Assembly (NCBI GenBank): GCA_025356075.1
Contig: JANXUT010000012.1
Coordinates: forward strand, 1 to 56,353
DNA: 56,353 nt
From: Pseudomonadota bacterium
GTDB lineage: Bacteria > Pseudomonadota > Gammaproteobacteria > Steroidobacterales > Steroidobacteraceae
Direction of reading: 5' to 3'
Shown: piece after piece, positions 9,491-19,389 of the stretch
How positions within the stretch are numbered: the first letter of the stretch is position 1
Layout of the letters: each line of letters starts with the position of its first letter
Notes under the pieces: generated by a model
The model's database searches: none
The model's input: the letters and a program-made list of their open reading frames with translations, nothing else
What the model was told of the DNA's origin: nothing
Position numbers and translations under genes: made by a program

Positions 9491-12206
9491 CGGTCGCCTG
9501 CAGCCCCTGCGCGATCCCGCCGATGCTCGCGATCAGCGCTTCGAGCAACCGGTGGTCCTGCCGGTCGGTGGCGCGCCAGCGCTTGAGCAGATCGATCTGC
9601 ATCAGGTGCATCGGATCGACATACGGGTTCCTGAGCTTCACGCCGCGCTGGATCGTCGGTTCGCCGTCGAGCAGGCGCCTCTCGCCGCGGAGCTTGAGGA
9701 TCCACGACTGGGCCCGCTCGTACTCGGCGCGCACCGCGAGGAAGTGACCGCGGTGGTTCTCCGCCACGAGTTCCGCGTACCAGCGCGCGATGTCCATGTC
9801 GGCCTTGGCGAGCACGAACTCGGCGTCATCGAGCAGCACGCCAAAGAACGGCCACTGCACGACCATCCGCTCGAGGAGCTCCGTGCCGTGCTCGGCGACG
9901 GCCGCATCGAGGCCAAGGCCAAGGCCGTACCAGCTCGGCAGCATGTGCCGGCTCTGGCTCCAGGCGAACCCCCACGGCACGGCCCTGAGCGCCTTGAAGC
10001 TCTCAACGCCACCGCGCAACACGGGGCGCGAGCCGATCTGCATGCGCTCGATGACGTCGATCGGAGTCGCCGCGCGGAAGTACTGGTAGAAGCCCGGCGA
10101 CTCGACCAAAAGGTGTCGGTAGCCCGCGCCGCTCGCCGCCGCGAGCGTGCGCAAGGTCGCGACGAAGGCCGGGTCGACGGCGCCGCGCTTGCTTGGCTGG
10201 CCGATCGCGACGCAGGCGGCGCCGAGCGCCTGCTCGAGGCTGCGCATCGCGATGGGCCTGAGGCCATAGTTGTTGTTGATGACCTCGCCCTGCTCGGTCA
10301 CGCGCAGCATGCCGTTGAAGCTGCCGGCGGGCGCACTGCGTAGCAGCGTCTCCGGCCGGCTGCTGCTGCGGCTGCCACCCGTGCCGCGGGCGTGGAAGAT
10401 CATGAGCTCGACGCCGGAGCTGCCGAACGCCTCGGTGAGCAGCGACTGCGCCTCGTGCAGCGCCCAGCGGGACGACACGAAGCCGCTGTCCTTGTTGCTG
10501 TCGGCATAGCCGAGCATGACGCCCTGGCGGTTGCCGCGCGCCGCGAGGTGGCCGCGGTAGAGGGGCTCCGCCAGCAGCGCCTGCATCGTCGCCCCGCACG
10601 CCGCGAGCGCCGGCACCGACTCAAACAACGGCACGATATCGAGCGCCACCTGGCCGTTGCGCTTGTCGACCATCTCGGCCCAGCGCGCGAGCAGCAGCAC
10701 GGCGAGCACGTCATCCATGCCCTCCGCGCCACTGACGATGTAGTCGCCGATCGCCTCGCGACCGTAGCGGTGGCGGCAGTGCAGCAATTGCTCGAAGACC
10801 GCGAGCGAGCGGCGGCCGATCGCATCGAGCGGCCGGCTCGGACCCTCGTCGCGCTCGAGCGCGAGCTTGAGCCGCTCGATGCGCTCGGCCGGCGTGCGGC
10901 TCGCGAACTCATCGTCGCCGAGCCCCTGGCCGACGACGGTGCGGTGGACCTCGGCGTGCTGGCGCACATCGAGCGTCACGAGATGGAATCCGAATGTGCC
11001 GATGCGCTGGATGAGCCGCTCGACGTAGAAAAGGCCGGCGCGCGCCCCCTTGTGAGCGGCGAGGCTGTCGGCCATGAGCTTTACGTCGGCGAGCAGCTGG
11101 CCGGAGTTCTCGTAGTGATTCGGCCGGCCGTCGTAGGTATTGCGCAGCCGCGCCGCGAGCTGCGCGCAGTAGGTCCGGTACGGCATCTTGTCGTGCCGCG
11201 CCGGCGCGATCTCGTGGGCAGCGGGCACGAGCGCGGTGTACTCATCGATGCGCGACTGCAGCGCGCGCGACACGCCAATGCGGCTCGCGCTTTGGCTCAA
11301 CCGCTCGCCGAGGCGCTGCAATTCCAGGTAGTAGGCGTTGACGATGACGAGCTGGTGGCGGGCGAGCGTCTCGCGGATCGTCTTCGCGTGGACGTCCGGA
11401 TGGCCGTCCATGTCGCCGCCCACCCACGAGCCGAACCTGAGCACGCGCGGCAGGTCGCTCGGCTTGAGATCGCCACCGTAGATCTTTCGGATGGTACCGG
11501 CGAGCTCCTCGTAGAAGCCCGGCAGGATCCGGTACAGCACCTCCGACAGGTAGAAGAGCACGTGCTCGCGCTCATCCGCCACCGTCAGGCGCTCGCGCGG
11601 ATGGTCCTCGGTCTGCCAGCCGGAGGTAAGCTCGGTGCGGATCTGCTCCCAGGTCACGCGCCGCTCGCTCGGCGTCATCGACGGGTCCAGTCGCTCGAGC
11701 ATGTGCTCCGCCACGCGCTGCTGCTTGCGCAGGATCGTGCGGCGCGTCGACTCGGTCGGGTGCGCCGTGAACACCGGATAGATGCAAACCCGCGCGAGAC
11801 GCGCCTTCAGCTCCTCGAGCGACACGCCCTCGCGCTGCAATCGACCGAGCGCATCGTCGAGGCCACCGGGCTGCGGCTGCGTGGAGCTCGCGAGGTACTC
11901 GCGCCGCCGCCGGATCCTATGAACCTTCTCGGCGAGGTTCACCACCTGGAACCAGGTGGAGAACGCGCGCACGAGGTCGCGCGCCTCGGCGGGATCCCGC
12001 CCCTGGGTGCGCGCGATGAGTTCCTCCTCGCCGCCCGCCTCCCCCTCGCGGCGCCTTATCGCGGCCACGCGATCGCCCTCGACAAGCTCGAAGCGAGCCT
12101 CGCCGCATTGCTCGAGCAGGATCTCGCCGACCAGCGCGCCGAGCGCGTGGACATCCTCGCGCAGCGGGGCATCCTTGGCCGGAAATTGGATGTTCTGACG
12201 GTACAT
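9486..12206 (-). CDS. ppc: phosphoenolpyruvate carboxylase
   Basis: About 906 residues. It carboxylates PEP to oxaloacetate, the main anaplerotic reaction. Signatures are the catalytic His in PVFTAHPTES, GSWVGGDMDGHP, GYADSNKDSG, LRVTEQGEVI and the C-terminal RNPYVDPMHLMQIDLL. The mobile glycine loop is unusual: it reads FHARGTGGSRSSSRP instead of the normal GRGG..xRGGG form, keeping both Arg but replacing three Gly with Ser. ATG 12206 is preferred over an in-frame TTG at 12245 because the protein then starts like xanthomonad homologues (MYRQNIQF); neither has a good ribosome site. It lies 76 nt after eda on the same strand, so it may be the last gene of a HexR-controlled operon. Confidence 0.93.
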   Translation of the reverse strand: MYRQNIQFPAKDAPLREDVHALGALVGEILLEQCGEARFELVEGDRVAAIRRREGEAGGEEELIARTQGRDPAEARDLVRAFSTWFQVVNLAEKVHRIRRRREYLASSTQPQPGGLDDALGRLQREGVSLEELKARLARVCIYPVFTAHPTESTRRTILRKQQRVAEHMLERLDPSMTPSERRVTWEQIRTELTSGWQTEDHPRERLTVADEREHVLFYLSEVLYRILPGFYEELAGTIRKIYGGDLKPSDLPRVLRFGSWVGGDMDGHPDVHAKTIRETLARHQLVIVNAYYLELQRLGERLSQSASRIGVSRALQSRIDEYTALVPAAHEIAPARHDKMPYRTYCAQLAARLRNTYDGRPNHYENSGQLLADVKLMADSLAAHKGARAGLFYVERLIQRIGTFGFHLVTLDVRQHAEVHRTVVGQGLGDDEFASRTPAERIERLKLALERDEGPSRPLDAIGRRSLAVFEQLLHCRHRYGREAIGDYIVSGAEGMDDVLAVLLLARWAEMVDKRNGQVALDIVPLFESVPALAACGATMQALLAEPLYRGHLAARGNRQGVMLGYADSNKDSGFVSSRWALHEAQSLLTEAFGSSGVELMIFHARGTGGSRSSSRPETLLRSAPAGSFNGMLRVTEQGEVINNNYGLRPIAMRSLEQALGAACVAIGQPSKRGAVDPAFVATLRTLAAASGAGYRHLLVESPGFYQYFRAATPIDVIERMQIGSRPVLRGGVESFKALRAVPWGFAWSQSRHMLPSWYGLGLGLDAAVAEHGTELLERMVVQWPFFGVLLDDAEFVLAKADMDIARWYAELVAENHRGHFLAVRAEYERAQSWILKLRGERRLLDGEPTIQRGVKLRNPYVDPMHLMQIDLLKRWRATDRQDHRLLEALIASIGGIAQGLQATG

Positions 12207-12282
12207 CGCGTCCGCGAGGCGCCATTGGGGCGCTGTGACATCCAAAATGATAGCAGGCGGCGGTGCGGCCGCCGGGATCGCC

Positions 12283-12912
12283 CTACGGCGAGCGCGTCCG
12301 CAGCGCCGCGGCCGACCGCGCGAGGGCGGTCACGGCCGCGAAGTCGCCCGCCTCGATGAGATCGGCGGGGGCGACCGACGACATGCCGATCGCGGCGACA
12401 TTCGGCTGCGCGAGGTAGTCGGCGGCCTTGTGGGCGACGATCCCGCCGGTCGGGCAAAACCTAACCGTCGGGAACGGCGCGTAGAGCGCCTTCAGCATCG
12501 GCACGCCGCCGGCCTGCTCGGCCGGGAAGAACTTGAGCGTGTCGAAGCCGGCCTCGAGCGCCGCCATGAGCTCCGTCGGCGTCGCGATGCCCGGCAGGAA
12601 CGGCACGCCGAGCCTGCGCGCGTGCTCGCCAAGCGCGGCGCTGAAGCCCGGCGACACGATAAACTGGCTGCCGGCGGAAACAGCATCCGCCAGTAGCTCG
12701 CTCGAGACCACCGTCCCCGCCCCGATGACGGCCTCGGGCAACGCCTTGCGCATCGCGGCTATGGCGGGGAGCGCCGCGGCGCTTCGCAACGTGACTTCGA
12801 TGACGCCGAGGCCGCCCGCGAGGAGGGCCTCGGCCAGCGGCACGGCGTCGGCGAGCCTGCCAATCGTGATGACCGGCACGACCGGCGCGCGCGACAGTAT
12901 CGTTCGTATCAT
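12283..12912 (-). CDS. eda: 2-dehydro-3-deoxy-6-phosphogluconate (KDPG) aldolase
   Basis: A 209-residue class I aldolase that splits KDPG into pyruvate and glyceraldehyde 3-phosphate, the last step of the Entner-Doudoroff pathway. The TIM-barrel motifs are present: [19 protein letters not shown] with the catalytic-area Glu, [17 protein letters not shown], the Schiff-base Lys in [12 protein letters not shown], and CPTGGI. The ATG overlaps the edd stop as ATGA and is preceded by GGGAGCAGG, so it is translationally coupled to edd. Confidence 0.95.
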   Translation of the reverse strand: MIRTILSRAPVVPVITIGRLADAVPLAEALLAGGLGVIEVTLRSAAALPAIAAMRKALPEAVIGAGTVVSSELLADAVSAGSQFIVSPGFSAALGEHARRLGVPFLPGIATPTELMAALEAGFDTLKFFPAEQAGGVPMLKALYAPFPTVRFCPTGGIVAHKAADYLAQPNVAAIGMSSVAPADLIEAGDFAAVTALARSAAALRTRSP

Positions 12913-14750
12913 TGCCTGCTCCCGGCGGTTGCGCGCGCGCCGCTCTCGGCGTCGCCGACCGCGCCGCGAAATGACGCGAACAGCTCGCGTCCAAATCCGA
13001 AAACTTCCGCCCCATCGGGCGCGGCGGCGATGCGCGCGTCGAATTCGGCAGCCGGGACCTGCACGGTCAGCGTGCGCGCCTCGGCGTCGAGCCTGATCAC
13101 ATCGCCATCGCGAACCTTCGCGAGCGGACCGCCGGCGGCGCACTCCGGGGTCACGTGGATTGCCGCCGGCACGGACCCGGACGCGCCCGACATGCGCCCG
13201 TCGGTGACGAGCGCCACCTTGAATCCCCGCGTGAGCAGCGAACCGAGCACCGGCGTCAGCTGGTGAAGCTCCGGCATCCCATTGGCGCGTGGCCCCTGGA
13301 AGCGGACGACAGCGACGAAGTCGCGCTCGAGGGCGCCTGCCTTGAATGCCGCGACGATGGCTTCCTGCGAGTCGAACACCAGCGCCGGCGCCTCGATGAC
13401 GTAGTCGGCCGGCTTCATGGCAGACACCTTGAGAACGCAGCGGCCGAGGTTGCCGCGCAGCACCCGCAGGCCGCCATTCGGGCTGAAGGGAGTGGCGACG
13501 GTGCGCACGACCGCGGTGTCGAGGCTCGCAGCGGGCCCCGCCCGCCAGCAGAGCCGTCCGTCGACGAGCGCCGGCTCCTCGGTGTAGCGCGAGAGCCCCT
13601 TCCCCATCACCGTGAGGACATCCTCGTGCAGGAACCCCGCAGCGAGCAGCTCGCGCAGCACCAAGCCCGTGCCGCCGGCGGCCTGGAAGTGATTCACGTC
13701 GGCCTGGCCGTTCGGGTAGACGCGGGCGAGCAGCGGAACCGCCGCCGACAGCTCGTCGAAGTCGTCCCAGTTGACCGTGATGCCAGCAGCCGCGGCGATC
13801 GCGACCAGGTGGATCGTGTGGTTGGTCGAGCCCCCCGTCGCGAGCAGCGTCACGATGCCGTTGACGATCGCTCGCTCGTCCACGATCGCGCCGATCGGCA
13901 GGTACTCAGGCCCAAGCGCGGTGATGGCGGCGGCACGCGTCGCGGCCTCGGCCGTCAGCCGGTCGCGAAGCGCCGTCCCTGGTGCCACGAAGGCGCTGCC
14001 GGGCAGGTGCAGGCCGAGCGCTTCCATGAGCATCTGGTTGCTGTTGGCGGTGCCGTAGAACGTGCAGGTGCCGGGCGAGTGATAGCTCTGTGCTTCCGCC
14101 TCGAGCAACGTCTCGCGGCCGACCTTGCCCTCGGTGAACTCGCGGCGAATGCGCGATTTCTCGGCGTTCGGCAGCCCGGAGGGCATGGGCCCGGCGGGCA
14201 CGAAGATGACCGGCAGGTGACCGAAGGCGAGCGCGCCGATCAGGAGCCCCGGCACGATCTTGTCGCAGACGCCGAGGAACAGCGCCGCATCGAACGCATC
14301 GTGGCTGAGCGCGACCGCCGTCGACATCGCAATGACGTCGCGGCTGAAGAGCGACAGCTCCATGCCCGGGCGCCCCTGCGTCACGCCATCGCACATGGCC
14401 GGGACGCCGCCCGCGAACTGCGCGACCGCCCCTGCCGCGCGCGCCGCCTGCTTGATGAGCGCGGGATAGCGCTCAAGCGGCTGGTGCGCGGAGAGCATGT
14501 CGTTGTAGGCCGAGACAATCGCGAGGTTCGGCCAGCGGCCGGTGCGTAGCTCGCGCTTGTCGACCGAGTCGGAGCCGGCAAATACGTGCGCGAGGTTCGC
14601 GCACGAAAGCCGGCCGCGGCTCGCGGTGCGCGTGCGCGCCGCCGCGAGGCGCTCGAGGTAGGCGCCTCGGTCGCCGGCGCGGCGCGCGAGGATGCGGGCG
14701 GTCACCGCCGAGACGAGCGGGTGGATCGGGACGGACGAGCTACCTGTCAT
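12909..14750 (-). CDS. edd: 6-phosphogluconate dehydratase
   Basis: A 613-residue IlvD/Edd-family enzyme that dehydrates 6-phosphogluconate to KDPG. Family features are visible: [38 protein letters not shown] and [14 protein letters not shown], supplying the [4Fe-4S] cysteines, then [11 protein letters not shown], and [21 protein letters not shown] near the C-terminus. The length is typical for Edd. It is first in the edd-eda(-ppc) operon. A HexR-like operator lies 56 nt upstream of its start, so glucose-responsive repression by the neighbouring HexR is likely. Confidence 0.95.
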   Translation of the reverse strand: MTGSSSVPIHPLVSAVTARILARRAGDRGAYLERLAAARTRTASRGRLSCANLAHVFAGSDSVDKRELRTGRWPNLAIVSAYNDMLSAHQPLERYPALIKQAARAAGAVAQFAGGVPAMCDGVTQGRPGMELSLFSRDVIAMSTAVALSHDAFDAALFLGVCDKIVPGLLIGALAFGHLPVIFVPAGPMPSGLPNAEKSRIRREFTEGKVGRETLLEAEAQSYHSPGTCTFYGTANSNQMLMEALGLHLPGSAFVAPGTALRDRLTAEAATRAAAITALGPEYLPIGAIVDERAIVNGIVTLLATGGSTNHTIHLVAIAAAAGITVNWDDFDELSAAVPLLARVYPNGQADVNHFQAAGGTGLVLRELLAAGFLHEDVLTVMGKGLSRYTEEPALVDGRLCWRAGPAASLDTAVVRTVATPFSPNGGLRVLRGNLGRCVLKVSAMKPADYVIEAPALVFDSQEAIVAAFKAGALERDFVAVVRFQGPRANGMPELHQLTPVLGSLLTRGFKVALVTDGRMSGASGSVPAAIHVTPECAAGGPLAKVRDGDVIRLDAEARTLTVQVPAAEFDARIAAAPDGAEVFGFGRELFASFRGAVGDAESGARATAGSRQ

Positions 14751-14805
14751 CGCACTCCGCCCTCGCTAGGGCTCCGGGAATCGGTGGACGCACACGGCGG
14801 ATATC

Positions 14806-14820
14806 TGTAGTTATACTACA
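14806..14820. promoter_or_regulatory. HexR-like operator 1, edd side
   Basis: The 15-mer TGTAGTTATACTACA is an inverted repeat (TGTAGT-N3-ACTACA) matching the known HexR consensus form TGTAGTTnnACTACA. It lies 56 bases upstream of edd in the divergent region. HexR is known to release such sites on binding KDPG. The regulator is encoded two genes away. Confidence 0.85.
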
Positions 14821-14848
14821 TTCTTCGACGATCACTGTCTGCGGATTT

Positions 14849-14882
14849 TCTATAAAATATTGATATATATCATTATAAAATG
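14849..14882. promoter_or_regulatory. AT-rich core of the divergent edd/zwf promoter region
   Basis: This is a conspicuously AT-rich stretch in GC-rich DNA, containing TATAAAAT-type hexamers readable on both strands, between the two HexR-like operators. It is the likely site of the divergent -10 elements, but I could not place a convincing -35/-10 pair for either direction. Confidence 0.45.
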
Positions 14883-14923
14883 TCGCGCCTAGCTTCCCAC
14901 GGTGCTATTCTCATTCTCGCATT

Positions 14924-14938
14924 GGTAGTTTAACTACA
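14924..14938. promoter_or_regulatory. HexR-like operator 2, zwf side
   Basis: The 15-mer GGTAGTTTAACTACA has a perfect GTAGTT-T-AACTAC core and differs by one base from the full HexR palindrome. It ends 14 bases before the zwf GTG, immediately upstream of the TTGGAG ribosome site, so a bound repressor would block zwf-hexR transcription. It also implies autoregulation of hexR. Confidence 0.85.
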
Positions 14939-14952
14939 TTCTTGGAGTTGAC

Positions 14953-16455
14953 GTGAGCCGAGCCCCGCGATCATCCGAAGCCTCCTCGACAACCCGCGGC
15001 GAACCCCCCGCCTTCGACCTGGTGCTCTTCGGCGGCACCGGCGACCTCGCGATGCGCAAGCTCCTCCCCGCGCTCTATCGGCGCTTCGCCGACCAGCAGC
15101 TCTCGCCGCGCGGCCGCATCATCGGCGTCGCCCGCTCCGACATCGGCCGGTCGACCTACGTCACCAAGGCGGAAGCCGCGTGCCGCCTGCACCTCGGCGC
15201 CGCGTTCGACGCCAAGCAGTGGAGCGCGTTCGCCGGGCTCATCGACTACGTCCGCGTCGACGCGACGATCGCTGCCGACTACGGCGCGCTTGCCTCGACG
15301 CTGGGTAGTCGCGCGGAGGCGCTGCGCCTCTTCTTCCTCTCGACGGCACCGGACCTGTTCGCGGCGATCTGCCGCGAACTCGCTGCCGCCGGGATCGTGA
15401 CGCCAGACGCCAGGATCATGCTCGAGAAGCCGCTCGGCGAGGATGCGGCGAGCGCCGAGCGCATCAATGACATCGTCGGGGCGATGGTCGGTGAGCGGCA
15501 GATCTACCGGATCGACCATTACCTCGGCAAGGAGACGGTGCAGAACCTGCTGGCGCTCAGGTTCGGCAACACGCTGTTCGAACCGCTCTGGCGCCGCGGG
15601 CAGGTCCAGCACGTGCAGATCACCGTCGGCGAGCAGCTCGGCGTCGAGGGGCGCGGCGATTTCTACGACCGCACCGGGGCGCTCAGGGACATGGTCCAGA
15701 ACCACCTGCTCCAGCTCCTGTGCATCCTCGCAATGGAGCCGCCCGCCAACAGCGCCGCCGATGCGGTGCGCGATGAGAAGCTCAAGGTGCTGCGGGCGCT
15801 GCGCCCGATTGGCGATGCGGAGGCGCTCCTCAAGACCGTGCGCGGCCAGTATCGGGCAGGTCTGGTCGGCTCCGCCAAGGTGCCGGGCTACCTCGATGAG
15901 CCGGGCGTGAGCGCAGGCTCCCGGACGGAGACGTTCGTCGCGATCAAGGCGGAAATCGACACGTGGCGGTGGGCGGGAGTGCCCTTCTACCTAAGGACCG
16001 GCAAGCGCCTACAGGAGCACCTGGCGGAGATCGTCGTCACGTTCCACGAGGTGCCGCACTCGATCTTCGACGGCCCATTCAGCGCCCAGACGCCGAACCG
16101 CCTGGTGATCCGGCTGCAGCCCGATGAGCACATCACGTTGCGCATCCTCGCGAAGAGCCCGGGCGAGGCGATGCGCCTGCGGCCGGTCGACCTCGCGCTC
16201 GACCTCGGCGAATCCTTCAAGGCCCGGCCGCTCGACGCCTACGAGCGCCTGCTCGGCGATGCGATCCACGGCAACCTGACGCTCTTCATGCGTCGCGACG
16301 AAGTCGACGCCGCGTGGCGCTGGATCGACCCCATTCGCGCAGCCTGGGCGGCCGACGGCACGGAGCCGCGCGTCTACCCCGCTGGCACCTGGGGGCCGGC
16401 AACCGCGAACGCACTGATCGCCCGTGACGGCTTCGCCTGGCACGACGAGGAATGA
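14953..16455 (+). CDS. zwf: glucose-6-phosphate 1-dehydrogenase
   Basis: A 500-residue NADP/NAD-dependent enzyme that oxidises glucose 6-phosphate to 6-phosphogluconolactone. Visible are the Rossmann motif [12 protein letters not shown] (residues about 25-36), the EKPLGED loop, the active-site RIDHYLGKE and the C-terminal G6PD domain with [10 protein letters not shown]. The start is GTG, with TTGGAG five bases upstream and a HexR-like operator just before it. Its stop overlaps the hexR start as ATGA. No pgl gene follows, so the lactone must be hydrolysed by an enzyme encoded elsewhere or spontaneously. Confidence 0.95.
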   Translation: MSRAPRSSEASSTTRGEPPAFDLVLFGGTGDLAMRKLLPALYRRFADQQLSPRGRIIGVARSDIGRSTYVTKAEAACRLHLGAAFDAKQWSAFAGLIDYVRVDATIAADYGALASTLGSRAEALRLFFLSTAPDLFAAICRELAAAGIVTPDARIMLEKPLGEDAASAERINDIVGAMVGERQIYRIDHYLGKETVQNLLALRFGNTLFEPLWRRGQVQHVQITVGEQLGVEGRGDFYDRTGALRDMVQNHLLQLLCILAMEPPANSAADAVRDEKLKVLRALRPIGDAEALLKTVRGQYRAGLVGSAKVPGYLDEPGVSAGSRTETFVAIKAEIDTWRWAGVPFYLRTGKRLQEHLAEIVVTFHEVPHSIFDGPFSAQTPNRLVIRLQPDEHITLRILAKSPGEAMRLRPVDLALDLGESFKARPLDAYERLLGDAIHGNLTLFMRRDEVDAAWRWIDPIRAAWAADGTEPRVYPAGTWGPATANALIARDGFAWHDEE

Positions 16456-17339
16456 GCCGCGCGGCGACAGCGGGTCCGGCACGCGGCGACCCGGAGTTCC
16501 TGAAGCGCGTCGCCGCACTCATCGACACGCTCTCGCCCGCCGAGTCGAAGGTCGCATCGGTGCTCCTCTCGGCACCCGCGTGGGTGCTCGACAACGCGCT
16601 CGCGGCGGTCGCCGAGCGCGCCGGAGTCAGCGAGCCGACGGTAATCCGCTTCTGCCGTTCGCTCGGACTCGATGGCTATCCGGCGCTGCGCCTTAGGCTC
16701 GCCGAGAGCCTCGCGAGTGGCGCATCGCTCTTCTACCGCGACGTCGATGCGCGTGATTCCGCCGCCGACCTCGCCGCCAAGATCTTCGAGCGCTCGGCCC
16801 GAACGCTCATGGACGTGCGTGGCCAGCTGGCGCCCGCGCGGCTCGAGGCGGCGTTCACGCTGCTCGCCGGCGCCAGGCGCATCGAGTTCTACGGCCTCGG
16901 CAGCTCCGGCATCGTCGCGGCCGACGCCCGCCACAAGTTCTTCCGCCTCGGGCTACAGGCGGTGTCCTACGCCGATGCGCACGTGCACGGCATGGCCGCA
17001 ACGATGCTCGGGCCGCGCGACGTCGTGGTCGCGATCTCGAGCACCGGCCGCACGATCGACCTCATCTCGAGCATCGAGATCGCGCGCGACGCGGGCGCCG
17101 CGGTCATCGCGATCGCCCCACCCGCTTCACCGCTTGCACTCCGGGCCACCCTCGCGCTCGAGTTCTCGGTCGACGAGGACCCCGACGTGTACTCGCCGAT
17201 GACCACACGCCTCGCCCAGCTCGCGGTCATCGACGTGCTGTCGGTCGGCGTGGCGCTAAGGCTCGGGCCCGAGCTCGTCGATCGGCTGGAGCGCAGCCAC
17301 GCGAGCCTCAGGGACAAGCGCCTGCAGCCGGTCGACTGA
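16452..17339 (+). CDS. hexR: HexR, RpiR-family transcriptional regulator of the Entner-Doudoroff pathway
   Basis: A 295-residue protein with an N-terminal RpiR-type helix-turn-helix (about 15-90, containing [13 protein letters not shown] and the recognition region [20 protein letters not shown]). A SIS sugar-phosphate domain follows (about 125-270, with [21 protein letters not shown] and [11 protein letters not shown]). HexR proteins repress edd, eda, zwf and related genes and are released by KDPG. Overlap with zwf as ATGA, two matching operators and the divergent edd-eda make this assignment strong. Confidence 0.93.
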   Translation: MSRAATAGPARGDPEFLKRVAALIDTLSPAESKVASVLLSAPAWVLDNALAAVAERAGVSEPTVIRFCRSLGLDGYPALRLRLAESLASGASLFYRDVDARDSAADLAAKIFERSARTLMDVRGQLAPARLEAAFTLLAGARRIEFYGLGSSGIVAADARHKFFRLGLQAVSYADAHVHGMAATMLGPRDVVVAISSTGRTIDLISSIEIARDAGAAVIAIAPPASPLALRATLALEFSVDEDPDVYSPMTTRLAQLAVIDVLSVGVALRLGPELVDRLERSHASLRDKRLQPVD

Positions 17340-17357
17340 GTCGAGGGCCAGCCGTCG

Positions 17358-18428
17358 GTGTGGCGGCGGGGTCGATCGCGTAAAGTCGCTCCTCGCCACC
17401 CAACACCATCGGACGATGGCTATCGCCCCACGCACCCTCCGCGACCTTGCCGACCGCCGCTCGCGGGGCTCGACGGGGCCGCAACCCTGAGCGCCCGCAG
17501 TCGCGGAATCGCCGGCCGCTCGCTGAGCGGACTCGCCCTCGCCGCAGCCGGCGCCGCGTGCTTCGCGACCAAGGGGGTGTTCGCGAAGTACCTGTACGCA
17601 GACGGCTGGGACTCGGAAGGCGTGTTGCTCGTGCGAACGCTGCTCGCGCTGCCGGCGATCGCCGCCTGGACGCTGTGGCGGCTGAAGCCGGGCACGCTGC
17701 GCCTAGCGCCGGCGACGGCCCTCCTCGGCGCTGCAGCGGCCGGAGCGCTCTGCTACAGCGTGGGCTCGGGCCTCGATTTCTACGCGCTGATGCGGCTCGA
17801 TGTCAGCATCGAGCGGGTGCTGCTGTTCTCCTACCCGTCGATGGTGGTGGTGCTCTACGCCGCCATCTACCGGGAGATGCCGAGCGCCGCCGCCGTGGTG
17901 GCGCTCGCCGTCACCTACGTCGGCATCGCGCTCGTCGTGTCCGGCTTCGACTTCAGGGTGTTCAGCGCAAACCTCGCCGGCTCCGGCCTCGTGCTCGGCT
18001 GCGCGCTCACTTTCGCGATCTACTATCTCGCGAGCGATCGCTGGACGGGGGTCCTCGGCAGCGCCGGCTTCACGCTGTTAGCATCGCTAGCCGCGACTGT
18101 GTGCCTCGTCGTGTTCCACCTCGTCCGGCACGGCCTCACTCTCGGGCCGTGGCAGATCAGGGACGCGGGGTTCTTCGCCGGCCTAGTGCTCATCGCGACC
18201 GTGCTACCGATGCTGTCGATGGCCGAGGGCGTGCGCCTGATTGGCGCTGAGCGGGCGGCGGTGGTGAGCACGGTCGGGCCGCCGACTACGCTCCTGCTCG
18301 GTGCCTGGCTTCTCGATGAGCGGCTGCGCCTCGCGCAATGGCTCGGCGTCGGACTGATCGTTGCCGGGATACTGATCCTCGAGCTCGCGCGGCATGGCCA
18401 TCGCCCGGGCGCGCCGAAGCGCGCCTGA
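17358..18428 (+). CDS. DMT superfamily transporter (two EamA domains)
   Basis: A putative inner-membrane exporter with about ten hydrophobic helices in two EamA repeats: the first from about residue 55 (LALAAAGAACFATKGVFAKYLY), the second ending in the usual GAWLLDERLRLAQWLGVGLIVAGI. Substrates of such proteins range from amino acids to nucleotide sugars and cannot be predicted here. The true N-terminus is unclear. The only upstream start is GTG 17358 without a good ribosome site, and the first 50 residues are Pro/Arg-rich and look non-coding. A non-ATG start or a sequence error near 17500 is possible. Convergent with the downstream TonB-like gene. Confidence 0.82.
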   Translation: MWRRGRSRKVAPRHPTPSDDGYRPTHPPRPCRPPLAGLDGAATLSARSRGIAGRSLSGLALAAAGAACFATKGVFAKYLYADGWDSEGVLLVRTLLALPAIAAWTLWRLKPGTLRLAPATALLGAAAAGALCYSVGSGLDFYALMRLDVSIERVLLFSYPSMVVVLYAAIYREMPSAAAVVALAVTYVGIALVVSGFDFRVFSANLAGSGLVLGCALTFAIYYLASDRWTGVLGSAGFTLLASLAATVCLVVFHLVRHGLTLGPWQIRDAGFFAGLVLIATVLPMLSMAEGVRLIGAERAAVVSTVGPPTTLLLGAWLLDERLRLAQWLGVGLIVAGILILELARHGHRPGAPKRA

Positions 18429-18449
18429 GCGCGTCCGCGGGCGGGGTCG

Positions 18450-19367
18450 CTACGCCGGGAAGAAGTCGATCGGCTTCGTCGTCGTGATGAACTCGACGTC
18501 GCGCTCGTCGAACTTGAACATCTTGATGCGCGCAACCAGCTTGCGCTCGAGCTCCTCGTCCTTGAGCTCGCTCGAGAGGATCTTGCAATCGGTGACTTCG
18601 CCGGTCGGCGCGATGGTCAGCTGGACGACGACTTTGCCCTGCAGCTGCGGGTTCTCGCGGAGCGCGCGGTTGTAGAGCGCGTAGATCGCCGACTTGTTGC
18701 GATCGAACACCATCTCGATTTCTTCACGGCTGCGCGACGCCTTGCCGCTATTGCCGGTACGGGTCGCCTCCGCGTGGTCCTTCCTGATCTGGTCGGCGAA
18801 GGACTGGACGCCCGCGGTCGTCGAGTGGCCGTGCAGGTTGCCGGGGCCGCCACCGAACCCCGAGCTCAGCGCCGCGGTGTTGATGCCGCCGCTGCCGCCC
18901 GTCAGGTTCGAGGTGATCATCGACCGCTCGGCGCGCGCCGGGCCGTCGACCTTGGCGTTCAAGGGCTTCGCGCTCGAGAGCTCCGTGTTGAGCGCGGCGC
19001 GCAGGTCCGCGAGCTCGTCCTTGACCTTGTCGAGCTGCTTCTGCGCCTTCTTCTTGGCCTCGACCGTCTTGTCGACGACCGGCGGCGGAATGACGGGCTT
19101 GGGCTCGACGACGGGCTTGGGTTCGGGCTTCTTTTCCTCGATCGGCTTCGGCGGCGCCGGCGGCGGCGTCAGAACGAGCTTGATCACTTCCTCAGGCAGC
19201 GGCGGCGCGACCGGCTTCTCGGGCGTCGGCAGCACCTGCGCCAGGATCGCGATCGCGAGCCAGATGGCGAGGCCGACGCGCAGCATCCGCTTGAAGCGGC
19301 GCTCCTGGTCGGCGTTCGAACTCCACGGCAGTTCAAAAACGCGGTAATTGCTGGCTAGCGTGGTCAT
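18450..19367 (-). CDS. TonB-like energy transducer with AgmX/PglI-type C-terminal domain
   Basis: A 305-residue protein with one N-terminal membrane anchor (about 30-45, VGLAIWLAIAILAQVL). A Pro/Lys/Glu-rich periplasm-spanning linker (about 50-105) and a short coiled coil (KKKAQKQLDKVKDELADL) follow, then a Gly-rich region, then a C-terminal domain (about 215-305) of the AgmX/PglI type (SREEIEMVFDRNKSAIYALY, then KVVVQLTIAPTGEVTDCKI). Architecture is TonB-like, but the tail matches that used by Myxococcus gliding proteins such as GltJ/AgmX. It is the last gene of the ExbB-ExbD-ExbD operon, 22 nt after the second ExbD, so it presumably couples their proton-driven motion to an outer-membrane or wall partner. 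Confidence 0.85.
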   Translation of the reverse strand: MTTLASNYRVFELPWSSNADQERRFKRMLRVGLAIWLAIAILAQVLPTPEKPVAPPLPEEVIKLVLTPPPAPPKPIEEKKPEPKPVVEPKPVIPPPVVDKTVEAKKKAQKQLDKVKDELADLRAALNTELSSAKPLNAKVDGPARAERSMITSNLTGGSGGINTAALSSGFGGGPGNLHGHSTTAGVQSFADQIRKDHAEATRTGNSGKASRSREEIEMVFDRNKSAIYALYNRALRENPQLQGKVVVQLTIAPTGEVTDCKILSSELKDEELERKLVARIKMFKFDERDVEFITTTKPIDFFPA

Positions 19368-19389
19368 CGTGGGGCCCGTTCGACGGAAC

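Noticed and set aside
10340-10410. Possible compensating frameshifts in the ppc glycine loop
   Set aside because: The segment has the same length as in relatives and keeps both Arg; reading the other two frames gives nothing closer to the family loop, so substitutions are the simpler explanation.
10392-12359. A 655-codon plus-strand frame opposite ppc
   Set aside because: It is the antisense shadow of ppc; composition is charged and low complexity, with no family motif.
17416-17490. ATG at 17416 as start of the DMT transporter
   Set aside because: It is in a different frame and meets a stop after about two dozen codons, so it cannot start the transporter.
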